Shown one piece after another: positions 1-8,137 of a stretch of DNA of 64,000 bases (its first letter is position 1; each line of letters begins with the position of its first letter). Source of the stretch: Lactiplantibacillus plantarum EGD-AQ4 (GTDB taxonomy: Bacteria > Bacillota > Bacilli > Lactobacillales > Lactobacillaceae); the NCBI RefSeq assembly GCF_000463075.2, contig NZ_AVAQ01000023.1:1-64000 (forward strand). The letters are read 5' to 3'. The notes beneath the pieces were generated by a model that was not told where the DNA came from, made no database searches, and worked only from the letters and a program-made list of their open reading frames with translations. The position numbers and the translations under genes are program-made.

Positions 1-695
1 GCAGTTTGACTCGTTTGCTGGAGATGTTGGTTGCTGGTCGTGAAATCAGCGTGTTGATGATCTTCCAGAACGTAGGATTTGATGGTCTTGGCCCCTTGCA
101 GATTTTCACGCATGATTTGGTTGATATGATCAACGGACTGTTGCATCGCCGTATACTTCGGCACACTCAAGCGCACGATGACTAACAAAAATACCACCAG
201 AATCGGCATGACCACGAACAAAATTGGGGCTAAATCTGGACATACGATAATCGACATGACGACCCCACCAATCAATAGCATTGGTGAACGAACTAACCCC
301 CGCGTGACCATCATGACTAAATTCTGCATCTGAGTCACATCGTTCGTAATCCGCGTAATCAGTGTGGCGGGTGGTAAGGAACCGGCTTGGCGGTCGTTTA
401 AGGCCACCGTCAACAGATGACTCCGCAGTGCTTCCCCCATTTTTAATGAAGCATAGCTACCGAGTGCTCCACACGCACCGCCAAAAATCAAACCCAGGAC
501 GGCGAATAGGGACATCAATCCCGCGTGACTGATGACAAAATTCAAGTCCCCCTTCGATAAGCCTTGGTCAATGATTTCTGACATCAAGGTTGGTTGTTGC
601 AAGTCGCAAAAGACTTCCCCCAACATGATAAGCGGTGCTAAGAAAAACGCCCAGCGCGCGCGACCATGGATATGTTGCATCACAATGTGGAACAC
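1..695 (-). CDS. ABC exporter half-transporter, N-terminal membrane domain (partial)
   Basis: About 231 codons are visible before the gene runs off the left edge. I translated it by hand from the minus strand. The product has the layout of a type-1 ABC exporter membrane domain: a short basic N-terminus, a hydrophobic segment near residues 12-30, a second near 55-80, then the RxxxL...L(T/A)RITNDV-type loop (LITRITNDVTQMQN) that couples to the nucleotide-binding domain, two more membrane segments, and the ENLQGAKTIKSYVLE motif typical of this fold. The ATPase domain must lie outside the window. I chose the GTG at 693-695 because a GAGG ribosome site lies about 12 bases upstream and no ATG is in frame near it. 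Substrate unknown; multidrug or peptide export is the usual family role. A terminator-like hairpin sits directly in front of the gene. Confidence 0.85.
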   Translation of the reverse strand, partial: MFHIVMQHIHGRARWAFFLAPLIMLGEVFCDLQQPTLMSEIIDQGLSKGDLNFVISHAGLMSLFAVLGLIFGGACGALGSYASLKMGEALRSHLLTVALNDRQAGSLPPATLITRITNDVTQMQNLVMMVTRGLVRSPMLLIGGVVMSIIVCPDLAPILFVVMPILVVFLLVIVRLSVPKYTAMQQSVDHINQIMRENLQGAKTIKSYVLEDHQHADFTTSNQHLQQTSQT

Positions 696-712
696 GAACC
701 ATCACTTCCTCG

Positions 713-764
713 AAAAAAAGGGTCACGGATGCCCGACGCCTAATTAGGATTCGGATTCCGTGAC
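713..764 (-). terminator. Terminator-like hairpin in the leader of the ABC exporter gene (possible attenuator)
   Basis: Read on the minus strand, GTCACGGA (764-757) pairs perfectly with TCCGTGAC (729-722). The loop holds further pairing (CCGA/TCGG and the palindrome CCTAATTAGG). The hairpin is followed by CC and a run of seven T (719-713). The ribosome site of the exporter follows at once, so the hairpin sits between the predicted promoter and the start codon. That placement suggests transcription attenuation rather than the end of an upstream gene; the regulation is inferred. Confidence 0.65.
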
Positions 765-787
765 ACGTTTTAAATTATTACGTTACT

Positions 788-816
788 ATCTTAGGCTAAA
801 AGTGTGCGCTCGGCAA
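788..816 (-). promoter_or_regulatory. Predicted promoter of the ABC exporter gene
   Basis: On the minus strand TTGCCG (816-811) is separated by 17 bases from TAAGAT (793-788). A start near 781 gives a leader of about 85 nt that consists almost entirely of the terminator-like hairpin. Confidence 0.5.
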
Positions 817-1219
817 CCATTGGCCTCGGAAACGATTGCATTGCCATTCAATTGCGATACAATCGCGTTTTAGACGCGCTAATTTCGTGAAGATTTTGTG
901 AACAGTTTGAGATGTTTTTTATTTCCGCAATCGAATATAAAGTTAGTCGCTATTTTCAGCCAATATTCTGCGGTTAAACGACAACTTTAGATTAGATTAA
1001 GATTAGAAGTAGATAATATTTTATCACTGCATTATAATAAGGCGTCCCGTTCTTTCCAGTGCATCCGCTCGTGCCAATCTAGTCCCGATTTTCACTCAGT
1101 CTTCAAAAAATTGGTCATCATCACAAATCGGTCACCCAAGCAACCTGATCATCTTTTCTTGTTTCCTTCGCCATCAGTCATACGCTGAAATCAAGTTACA
1201 AAAGGACGCTGATACATAT
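817..1219. other. Intergenic region between divergent transporter genes
   Basis: No gene seen. It holds a TATAAT box at 1033-1038 on the plus strand, preceded by an AT-rich GATTA-rich stretch (983-1020). This could start a ~175 nt leader for the MFS gene, but no good -35 box lies at the right distance. An imperfect dyad CGATTG...CAATCG around 833-865 could be an operator. Function unproven. Confidence 0.35.
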
Positions 1220-2455
1220 ATGAAAAATCTCATCACGAACAAGGCCAATCTCACCATCACCGGTGCCAACCTGGCAGAGACGCTCGGCATCAGTATTTTC
1301 AACATCATCTTGCTGACCTATGCCAAGAGCTTTCAACATCAAACTGCCCTGGTCTCAATCGTCTCATTGGGCTCGATTGTCCCTGGCATGTTGGCAGTCA
1401 TCATCGGTCGGTTTGCGGACTACTCTTTGAACAAGAGTCGCTTTCTCATCGGAGCAAAGCTCGTTCAGGCCGCGCTTTACGTGTTGCTTGGCTTGATCAT
1501 TACCCGCCGAACCTTCATGTTATTCCTAGTCGTGGTTCTCATTAACATCGTCTCAGATTGCCTGGGCATCTACAGTTCGAGTCTCCGCCTGCCAATTCTG
1601 AAACAAAAAATTCCGGATGAGCATCGCCAGCAAGTATTAGGGTTAAATCAAAGTGTCACCACCCTACTACAGCCGGTCGGGCAATCACTGGGAATCACCA
1701 TCATTGCCGCAACACATGACTACGCGCTCGCCGGCTACATCAATGCCCTGACTTTCTTAGTTGCTGCCGGCATTTTGATGATTGGTCACCGAACGATCGA
1801 CGTCCGAATTCCCGCTCACCCGCAAAAACGACGCGCCTCCGATCTGCGTCACCAGGTCATCACAATTCTGCAAAACTCCTCTGGGATGAATATTATTAGC
1901 CTGCTGACCTCGGTTATCATCGTAAACGGGGTGGCGGCCAGTATCGACGCGTTGATCAACTTATTCATTCTCAACCATCCGCATCTGACGGTCTTGCCGT
2001 TCAGTGTTGAAATTTTGCTGGTCAATATCGGCTTCATTGCTGGTTCGGTCATCGGTAGTCTTGCCAAGTCTCAATTTCTGGATCATTTATCCTACAGAAC
2101 CATCATGGTCACCACGACGGTTACGATTTTAGTGCTGTTCATTAATTTTATCGTCGGCCAGAATTATTGGCTCTTACTTGCTGGGATGTGTTTCTCCGCC
2201 CTTTGTCTGGGACAGTTGAATCCTAAACTGACGGCACAAATCATTGCCACCACTGACCAAACGATGATTGGTACGGTCACGGGGGCACTGAGTTCGCTTG
2301 TCACGATTGCCGTGCCACTTGGCAGTATCGGCTTAGTCTTGCTCTATAACGTCGTTGCCCCCAACGCAGCTTATCTCACCGGCATCTGCTTTCTGCTAAT
2401 CGGCATCGGCGCGCTATTCGTCAAGCAGCCGCAAGCGGATGATCTCGCAAGTTAA
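1220..2455 (+). CDS. MFS transporter
   Basis: A 411 aa very hydrophobic protein with about 12 predicted membrane segments, the usual size of a major facilitator. After the first two helices it has GRFADYSLNKSR, a variant of the conserved cytoplasmic loop motif A (GxxaDrxgrR) between helices 2 and 3. Such proteins export drugs or metabolites using the proton gradient; the substrate cannot be told from sequence. The ATG at 1220 follows AAAGGA with a long spacing of about 14 bases, so the start is acceptable but not strong. The gene stands alone, divergent from the ABC exporter. Confidence 0.85.
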   Translation: MKNLITNKANLTITGANLAETLGISIFNIILLTYAKSFQHQTALVSIVSLGSIVPGMLAVIIGRFADYSLNKSRFLIGAKLVQAALYVLLGLIITRRTFMLFLVVVLINIVSDCLGIYSSSLRLPILKQKIPDEHRQQVLGLNQSVTTLLQPVGQSLGITIIAATHDYALAGYINALTFLVAAGILMIGHRTIDVRIPAHPQKRRASDLRHQVITILQNSSGMNIISLLTSVIIVNGVAASIDALINLFILNHPHLTVLPFSVEILLVNIGFIAGSVIGSLAKSQFLDHLSYRTIMVTTTVTILVLFINFIVGQNYWLLLAGMCFSALCLGQLNPKLTAQIIATTDQTMIGTVTGALSSLVTIAVPLGSIGLVLLYNVVAPNAAYLTGICFLLIGIGALFVKQPQADDLAS

Positions 2456-2517
2456 GGAAGATATCTGCTGACGAGAAACAGCTGACACGATTTTTTACTT
2501 CACGCATCTGAATAATC

Positions 2518-2570
2518 AAAAACGACGGTTCAAACTTGGCATATCCTGTATGCTCGGTTTGGACCGTCGT
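2518..2570 (-). terminator. Long hairpin terminator between convergent genes
   Basis: ACGACGGTTCAAAC (2522-2535) pairs with GTTTGGACCGTCGT (2557-2570), with an inner GCATA/TATGC stem. On the minus strand the stem is followed by TTTTT, so it best serves the AbiE pair. It may also stop the MFS transcript from the other side, where the T-run is poor. The rest of 2456-2775 shows no gene. Confidence 0.65.
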
Positions 2571-2775
2571 ATTATTCAGACACGAATTGATCTAATTTAG
2601 TTATGGATGATGTCCGGAGAAATTTACGCGAATTTGGTGTCTCCGTGATTCTGAAAATTGTCGCACATTGCAATAAAAGTGATTCAGATTCACCAATCGC
2701 TCAAAATTCATTGGAATCTCAATCTTTCCCCAAATACCAGCTTTCACCCATTTTCTTCTGAAATTTTGAAACAAA

Positions 2776-3639
2776 CTATTTTTGTTTCGAAATTTTATTC
2801 AGCAACTCAACTACAGTGCTACAAGTATCTTGAAAACTGATGTTCTTTGCAAATTCATTGTCTCGCTGATAAATGTGCCACCGTGTATTCATGTCTTTGT
2901 CATTCAAAACATCAGCGATTATTTCCTGATAATCACGAAGGGTTTCAAGTGTCCTTCGATGAGCTGCAGTATTAGTCAATGCCAATTTTAATTGGTCAAC
3001 ATCAATGTTTTGATACTCGAACTTTATTAGTGCGTATAAATCATAAAAATCTTTTGACCTAGAATTGGTGGCGCCTCGACTAATTATTGTTTCTAATTTT
3101 TCAGGTAAGATTGTTTCTATGTTATAGGCCGCAATTGTAATTGTTCTATCCTCAGTCATTAGGTGATGCTGATAACTGATTGCATTGGGTGTAATTTGAT
3201 CACCAGTCGAAACATCAATCTTAATCCTCGGCTTAATTTTTCCGTAAATCAAGCCTTCAAAATGTACACGATACCCACCATATTTGTCGTCATCACGAAT
3301 TCGTTCAATTTTGATTGGATGTAACTCAATCGGATCATCTTCGGGTACGATTTGACACACCTTCGTAAAAACAGACATTAATTGATTCGAGTTAATGGGC
3401 ATACCAACAACTGTAGTATCCAAGTCATGAGTAGAGCGCGTGTCTATTCCTAATAGGGATGCGATTAAGAAGCCACCTTTCAAGACAAGATTATCACGAT
3501 AGGGAGAAAGCGAAATCCGCTCAAGCAAATCATCAAGCACGAATTCTTGAATCAGCAAACGAGGATCAATGTTATTCAACGCAGATTGTTTCTTTACGTA
3601 GGCCTTCATCTGCATGGCATTCGTAAACCTATTTTTCAT
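2776..3639 (-). CDS. abiEii: AbiEii-type nucleotidyltransferase toxin (type IV toxin-antitoxin)
   Basis: A 287 aa protein of the AbiEii/AbiGii (DUF1814) family. Near residues 50-75 it has LVLKGGFLIASLLG followed by STHDLDTTV, the GG...(S/T)xDLD nucleotidyltransferase signature. Further on it has ILPEKLETIISRG and RSKDFYDLYAL, the Lys and Asp motifs conserved in the family. Known members add nucleotides to RNA targets such as tRNA acceptor ends, stop growth and can limit phage infection. Its start overlaps the end of the antitoxin gene by 4 bases (ATGA), so the two are translationally coupled. Base composition is more AT-rich than the flanking metabolic genes, suggesting transfer. No key residue appears missing, so the toxin is probably functional. 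Confidence 0.9.
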   Translation of the reverse strand: MKNRFTNAMQMKAYVKKQSALNNIDPRLLIQEFVLDDLLERISLSPYRDNLVLKGGFLIASLLGIDTRSTHDLDTTVVGMPINSNQLMSVFTKVCQIVPEDDPIELHPIKIERIRDDDKYGGYRVHFEGLIYGKIKPRIKIDVSTGDQITPNAISYQHHLMTEDRTITIAAYNIETILPEKLETIISRGATNSRSKDFYDLYALIKFEYQNIDVDQLKLALTNTAAHRRTLETLRDYQEIIADVLNDKDMNTRWHIYQRDNEFAKNISFQDTCSTVVELLNKISKQK

Positions 3640-4229
3640 AGTAATACACCCATGTAAGTCTTGATTTTCGCATCAACTTTTAAGCTTTTCGCATATTTCA
3701 TTAATCGATTGAGATCCTTTTCAGGTCGTTGTACATAGCCTTGCATTGCTTGACGAACAACTTCATCCTGAGCAACATGCGGTGGCCGAATAATGTCACA
3801 CAAAGTCCGCTCAATATCATAGACTCGAACCTGATTGCCATACGGTGTTTCGATAGTTGTCATTCCCATACTGTAAAGCGCATCAATTTGCCGATACGGT
3901 TTAATTCTTAATTCATCAAAATAATTTGACTTATATCCTTTTGGAAAAGTCATTTCCATAAAATTGGGCGTTCGATCAGTCATATTATACAGATACAACG
4001 CCGTTTCTTTGCAAAAAATCCCTTTACTCAAGCGTAGTTGTGCGATTAAAAACTCATCTTCAAACGACATCGGGTCAGCATATATTCCTGGCCCAACTCG
4101 CTCAATTAATTCCTGTTCAACCATTCGGCTTAATGATGGCGTCACAATTCCTTCTGAGATTGCTTGACGTCTTGTGAATGTTCCGTTGTATTTATGCAAT
4201 AAGACTTTTGCCTGATTATATAAAGTCAT
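3636..4229 (-). CDS. abiEi: AbiEi-type antitoxin and autorepressor
   Basis: A 197 aa protein with an N-terminal winged helix-turn-helix (about residues 1-55: RRQAISEGIVTPSLSRMVEQ, then IERVGPGIYADP, the 'primes a promoter' type wing). A C-terminal domain follows, with GYKSNYFDELRIKPYR and VRVYDIERTLCDIIR, typical of AbiEi. In characterised AbiE systems this protein binds inverted repeats in its own promoter and counteracts the toxin at a distance. Here a long inverted repeat lies just upstream. The ATG at 4229 follows GGGGGTGAG with good spacing. It is the first gene of a two-gene operon. Confidence 0.9.
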   Translation of the reverse strand: MTLYNQAKVLLHKYNGTFTRRQAISEGIVTPSLSRMVEQELIERVGPGIYADPMSFEDEFLIAQLRLSKGIFCKETALYLYNMTDRTPNFMEMTFPKGYKSNYFDELRIKPYRQIDALYSMGMTTIETPYGNQVRVYDIERTLCDIIRPPHVAQDEVVRQAMQGYVQRPEKDLNRLMKYAKSLKVDAKIKTYMGVLL

Positions 4230-4245
4230 GCACTCACCCCCAAAT

Positions 4246-4292
4246 GTTCCGTTTACACATTACTTTACCATAAACTAATGTGTAAATGGAAC
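4246..4292. promoter_or_regulatory. Inverted-repeat operator and promoter of the abiE operon
   Basis: Two 17-base arms, GTTCCGTTTACACATTA (4246-4262) and TAATGTGTAAATGGAAC (4276-4292), are complementary except for one pair, with a 13-base spacer. The repeat lies 17 bases upstream of abiEi. Promoter-like boxes on the minus strand (TTTACA and TAATGT, or TTGTTC and TATGGT) fall inside the arms. The arrangement fits autoregulation by AbiEi, as shown for other AbiE systems; for this copy it is inferred. Confidence 0.75.
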
Positions 4293-4353
4293 AATTATGC
4301 ACCCACAATCTGGAGATGTAAATACTCGAAATTCTCCAACAAAATCAATTGCG

Positions 4354-4390
4354 TAAAAAAACGACCTCTCAATCTTAATTGAGAAGTCGT
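4354..4390 (-). terminator. Intrinsic terminator after asd
   Basis: ACGACCTCTCAAT (4361-4373) pairs with ATTGAGAAGTCGT (4378-4390) with one mismatch. On the minus strand the stem is followed by a run of T (4360-4354). Confidence 0.85.
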
Positions 4391-4425
4391 TTTATAATTC
4401 GAGCCAATCAAGTACTCAAACGAGA

Positions 4426-5487
4426 CTATTGCACGTGCAATAAGCCCATCTTGTCCATCGTTTCCGCAATCTGAACTGAGTTCCAGGCAGCCCCTTTTAA
4501 GAGGTTGTCAGAAACGTTCCACATATGGAAAGCTTGTGGCGTTTCTTGGTCAGGACGAACCCGGCCGACAAACGTGTCCTTGGAACCTTCCGCATTATGT
4601 GCTTGTGGATAGATTTGATGATCAGGATCGTCTTGTAAGACCACCCCTGGTGCAGCTGCCAAAGCATCTTGAATGCCCTTGACGGTTGCTTTAGGATCTT
4701 CAACTTCGAAGTAAACTGATTCGGAGTGACTAACTGGCACTGGAATCCGCACACAAGTTGCGGTTACTTTGATATCCTTACTGTCCATGTCGCCGCCACA
4801 CATGATCTTTTTGGTTTCATGGATCATCTTCCATTCTTCATGGGTGTAGCCATCTTCTTCAAACACGTCAATTTGTGGTAACGCGTTGAAGGCAATCGGA
4901 TAATGCTTTTTGTCGCCCGCAACAGGTAAGATATGGGCTTCCATCTCTTCACCCTTTAAGTAGGCTTCGGTTTCATCATGCAATTCCTTCAAGGCCCGGT
5001 TACCGGCACCACCAACGGCTTGGTAAGTTGAAACGATGACCCGCTTCAGCCCAAATGCTTGACGCACTGGTTCTAAAGCAACGACCATTTGGATGGTTGA
5101 GCAGTTCGGGTTAGCCACGATTCCATGATGAAGCTTCAATGCTTCAGGGTTAACTTCAGGAACAACCAATGGAATCTTAGGATCCATCCGGAAGGCACTC
5201 GTATTGTCAACAACTACGGCACCCCGTTTGACAGCTTCAGGGGCAAATTTCTTAGATACTGAGCCACCCGCTGAGAAGAGGGCTAAATCGATTCCTTCGA
5301 ATGATTCAGGGACGGTCTCTTCGACAGTTAAGGCTTGACCATTGAATTGTAATTGTTTCCCGGCTGAACGACTTGATGCCAAAAGTTTAACTGAATTGAC
5401 AGGCAAACTCGTCTGTTCCACCATTTTGATCATCCGCGCGCCAACTGCACCAGTTGCACCGACAATCGCGACGTTATATCCACTCAC
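4426..5487 (-). CDS. asd: Aspartate-semialdehyde dehydrogenase
   Basis: A 353 aa enzyme that reduces aspartyl phosphate to aspartate semialdehyde with NADPH, the branch point to lysine, diaminopimelate, threonine and methionine. The NADP-binding loop GATGAVG is at residues 10-16 and the catalytic cysteine is Cys129 in NPNCST. The substrate-binding stretch with VSHSES lies in the C-terminal half. Full family length. The start is a GTG at 5487 preceded by GAGGT at good spacing; no better ATG is in frame. It stands alone between the abiE pair and a divergent hydrolase gene, with its own terminator. Confidence 0.95.
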   Translation of the reverse strand: MSGYNVAIVGATGAVGARMIKMVEQTSLPVNSVKLLASSRSAGKQLQFNGQALTVEETVPESFEGIDLALFSAGGSVSKKFAPEAVKRGAVVVDNTSAFRMDPKIPLVVPEVNPEALKLHHGIVANPNCSTIQMVVALEPVRQAFGLKRVIVSTYQAVGGAGNRALKELHDETEAYLKGEEMEAHILPVAGDKKHYPIAFNALPQIDVFEEDGYTHEEWKMIHETKKIMCGGDMDSKDIKVTATCVRIPVPVSHSESVYFEVEDPKATVKGIQDALAAAPGVVLQDDPDHQIYPQAHNAEGSKDTFVGRVRPDQETPQAFHMWNVSDNLLKGAAWNSVQIAETMDKMGLLHVQ

Positions 5488-5522
5488 TATGAAGACCTCG
5501 CTTTGATAGTTATTGAAACCTC

Positions 5523-5551
5523 ATTATAGCACGTTTGTAAAAATTAGAAAA
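5523..5551 (-). promoter_or_regulatory. Predicted promoter of asd
   Basis: On the minus strand a perfect TATAAT (5528-5523) is preceded at 17 bases by TTTTCT (5551-5546). The -10 box is strong, the -35 weak. Confidence 0.5.
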
Positions 5552-5742
5552 CAATGAGTTTACGAATGAGCGCAGTTACTTGGCTTATTGCTGGCATCGT
5601 GACGATTAGCGCCCGGACTGCTTGATGATTGTAGGCAGCGTTTTCAATGCTAGCATATCAATAACACTGACCTGTTCAACGTCCACTTTTGGCGTATACT
5701 AGATGTAACACGGATTTTGCTAGTTATTATTTAAGATTACTG

Positions 5743-5923
5743 AAGATTAAAACGTGCCAGCTGGTTGGCTCACTTTTTGATGACCATTCACGCCCACGAC
5801 GTTCCGCCATTGTCCAAAATATCTGGAAGCCAGTGTTCAACGTGTCTAAACTGTGAATCGACGCGAACTTATCCTGTTTTCAGCTAACGTCTTTTAAACT
5901 TAAGGACTGCATGTTTTAATCAT
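5743..5923. repeat. Short derivative of the 1 kb inverted-repeat element
   Basis: The left end carries GATTAAAACGTGCCAG (5745-5760). The right end carries ACTGCATGTTTTAATCAT (to 5923), its imperfect inverted copy. Reading inward from the right end on the minus strand, the next ~110 bases match one end of the long elements, including GGCTTCCAG, ACAATGGC and GAACGT blocks. The rest of the ~1 kb body is missing, so this looks like an internally deleted, MITE-like copy. It lies in the divergent intergenic region between asd and the hydrolase gene, which otherwise shows no gene (5488-5983). Confidence 0.65.
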
Positions 5924-5983
5924 AATCCAGCACACCTTAATTCACATCATCCATTAACCATAACTTGATCAGGAGGCGGCCAC

Positions 5984-6937
5984 ATGTGCACTAGTTTAAC
6001 TTATCTTGATACTGACGACCAACACTACTTTGCCCGAACGATGGACTTTCCAACGACGACACCCTGGCGGCCGATTTTTTTACCGCGGCACTATCAGTGG
6101 CCCACCGGCTTAGCGACTGAGCGAACGACCCAGTACGCCATTCTTGGTGGTGGGCGCCTGCCCAAGCATTTTAGTAGCTGTTTGATGGCTGATGGAATCA
6201 ACGAAGCGGGTTTAACCTGTGCCGAACTTTACCTGCCACACGCGGTCAACTACGCGACTGAATCAGTTCCCGGTCAAATCAACTTAACCCCGCAAGCCTT
6301 TATCAATTGGGTATTAGGTGAACATGCATCGGTCGCCGCCGTCATCGCCGACCTGCCCCGGATCAATCTCGTTGGCGCTTCCTGGGGCGACGATACCGGA
6401 GAAGTCTACCCATTTCATTGGATCCTGAGTGACCGTCAGACCAGCGTGGTCATCGAACCCACTGGTGGCCCCCTGACTGCTCAACCGAATCCAGCTGGCG
6501 TGTTGACCAATACACCAATCCTGGTTGACCATCAACGCCGTTTGAATCGCTACTTAGGCTTAACCGGCACTCAGATTACCGCCGCAACTCAGCAGGCTGC
6601 CCAACAAGTCATTCAGGCGCAACAGCCCCTGCCAACTGGTCCAATTCCAACTGACCGCTTCATTCATATGGCGTTGCGGCGACTGGGCACGGCACGACTT
6701 TCATCTGAGCAAGTGCCAGCGACTATTTTTCGTTGGCTGCAAGAAGTCAGCTTGCCGTACGATGCAAACCGACGCAACCTCATCAGTCATAATTACACGC
6801 ATTATCGCTGTTTGATTCAGCTTGAGACCCGCACTTACCACTTCATTCCCCGCACGACTGGTCGCCAACAAAGCTTGACCTTAACGCCGGAGATGACCGC
6901 GGATTGGCAAACACCGTACGTTTTTCCAGCGGACTGA
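5984..6937 (+). CDS. Choloylglycine hydrolase family enzyme, penicillin V acylase-like
   Basis: A 317 aa N-terminal-nucleophile hydrolase that cleaves linear amide C-N bonds. The catalytic residues are visible: Cys2 directly after Met, Arg18 and Asp21 (FARTMDF), Asn176 (LTNTP) and Arg225 (TDRF). At the place where bile salt hydrolases carry the conserved Asn82, this protein has Tyr83 (ELYLP). That Tyr is the residue found in penicillin V acylases, so penicillin or N-acyl-amide (for example acyl-homoserine-lactone type) hydrolysis is more likely than bile salt deconjugation. The ATG follows AGGAGG at ideal distance, and Cys2 fixes the start. Single gene, cytoplasmic, no signal peptide. Confidence 0.88.
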   Translation: MCTSLTYLDTDDQHYFARTMDFPTTTPWRPIFLPRHYQWPTGLATERTTQYAILGGGRLPKHFSSCLMADGINEAGLTCAELYLPHAVNYATESVPGQINLTPQAFINWVLGEHASVAAVIADLPRINLVGASWGDDTGEVYPFHWILSDRQTSVVIEPTGGPLTAQPNPAGVLTNTPILVDHQRRLNRYLGLTGTQITAATQQAAQQVIQAQQPLPTGPIPTDRFIHMALRRLGTARLSSEQVPATIFRWLQEVSLPYDANRRNLISHNYTHYRCLIQLETRTYHFIPRTTGRQQSLTLTPEMTADWQTPYVFPAD

Positions 6938-7360
6938 TTTTCACCGAGGGGCTGCCGTCGCCTGTTTAAATTGAGCGCGGTTCCAAGGCACGGTACACCA
7001 TGCGTATAAATATTTTAGTGGCTTTCACTTTGAGGCTTTAATAAAAGAAATCACCATGCAAATAGATCCAGAGGTCTTTTTGTGAGGATGCTTCAAAAAA
7101 ATTTCAGTTAAAATATTTTGCCTTCAAAAATCCCAAAATAAATTTTTGAAAACAATTTAGGCTTCGCATTTGTTGAGTGGATTTTCTCAATACTCACTTT
7201 TTCTAGCAGCTGACGGACCCTACTTGTATAAATTTGGTTATGTTCAATCCAAAAAAGCTCACTGACTTGCGATAATATCCTGCGTATAAATTTCATAAGT
7301 TCGTGACAAGCGACATTACCCCTGTTATGTTTTGTATATGCTAAAAATGGGGGATATAAA
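6938..7360. other. Intergenic region without a visible gene
   Basis: AT-rich, with a possible promoter for the next gene (GTGACA 7303-7308, 17 bases, TATGTT 7326-7331). An 88-codon open frame on the minus strand crosses the next gene's start and has no ribosome site, so I do not call it. No clear terminator for the upstream hydrolase was found. Confidence 0.4.
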
Positions 7361-7876
7361 ATGAATTTCATCAATCATTGGGACAAGCAGTTATTACCCA
7401 TATTCGCTTTTTTAAAAGGACATAAAATTCTCAGTTGGACGGTTTCTGTTCTGCTCATTATTGCTACCCTCTTAATTGGGGTGTCCGTTAAATCTAGCAT
7501 GGAGATGACTAAGGCACGGGCAACACTTGAGGTAATGCTGAAGGAAAATCATGATGGCAATCAAATTCCAAGAAGTAAGCTGATGAAAGAGGAATCTGGT
7601 CCCTTCAGTGGCATTGTTTGGTATGACTATACTTTCTCAAGCCCGCAAACACTAGCGGCAAGCAAGCGATATCTAAAAGCGACGGGACAATCTTCTCAAC
7701 AGGTCACGCTTGAAAATTGTCCAATCGTCTATCGCGTGATACTGCGCCCACCAACCAAAACGTCCAAGCGATGGTCGGGGCAAATTTATTTAGATACTAA
7801 CCAACAACTCAGCGGCTCTGGCCGATCGAGTTATGTTCAAACTTTAAGTGCTGAATCTTTACGAGATTTAAATTGA
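7361..7876 (+). CDS. Membrane-anchored protein of unknown function
   Basis: A 171 aa protein with one strong membrane segment (about residues 24-44, ILSWTVSVLLIIATLLIGV) and a soluble remainder, probably outside the cell. I recognise no family. The C-terminal part looks like a small alpha/beta domain (VIYRVILRPP-like strand, then SGQIYLDTNQQL). The ATG follows GGGGGA at good distance. It is somewhat AT-richer than its neighbours. Single gene, ended by a strong bidirectional terminator. Confidence 0.75.
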   Translation: MNFINHWDKQLLPIFAFLKGHKILSWTVSVLLIIATLLIGVSVKSSMEMTKARATLEVMLKENHDGNQIPRSKLMKEESGPFSGIVWYDYTFSSPQTLAASKRYLKATGQSSQQVTLENCPIVYRVILRPPTKTSKRWSGQIYLDTNQQLSGSGRSSYVQTLSAESLRDLN

Positions 7877-7938
7877 TGGCATGGTTACCTTGATTGCTTG
7901 AATAAGAAACCAGTACCACAAAACTCAGGATAGAACTA

Positions 7939-7997
7939 AAAAAACTAGTGGTTACAACAATCTTACTTGCACGACTGTTGTAACCACTGGTTTTTTT
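7939..7997. terminator. Bidirectional terminator between convergent genes
   Basis: CTAGTGGTTACAACA (7945-7959) pairs with TGTTGTAACCACTGG (7976-7990), with a T-run after it on the plus strand (7991-7997) and an A-run before it (7939-7944) that gives a T-run on the minus strand. Confidence 0.9.
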
Positions 7998-8137
7998 AGA
8001 TGCTCATCTTGCGTCGCTTCTTCCATTCTTCCAACCCATCCTGCATAGCAACATCACACCACCTACTCAAGGTACTTTGAGTAATTCCAACATGACAGAC
8101 AGTTTTATAATTATTTGGACATAGGCTCGGCAACCCA

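Noticed and set aside
5984-6937. Annotation as bile salt hydrolase
   Set aside because: Tyr replaces the asparagine characteristic of bile salt hydrolases at position 82/83.
7108-7374. 88-codon minus-strand frame overlapping the start of the 171 aa gene
   Set aside because: No ribosome site and it overlaps a better-supported gene start on the other strand.
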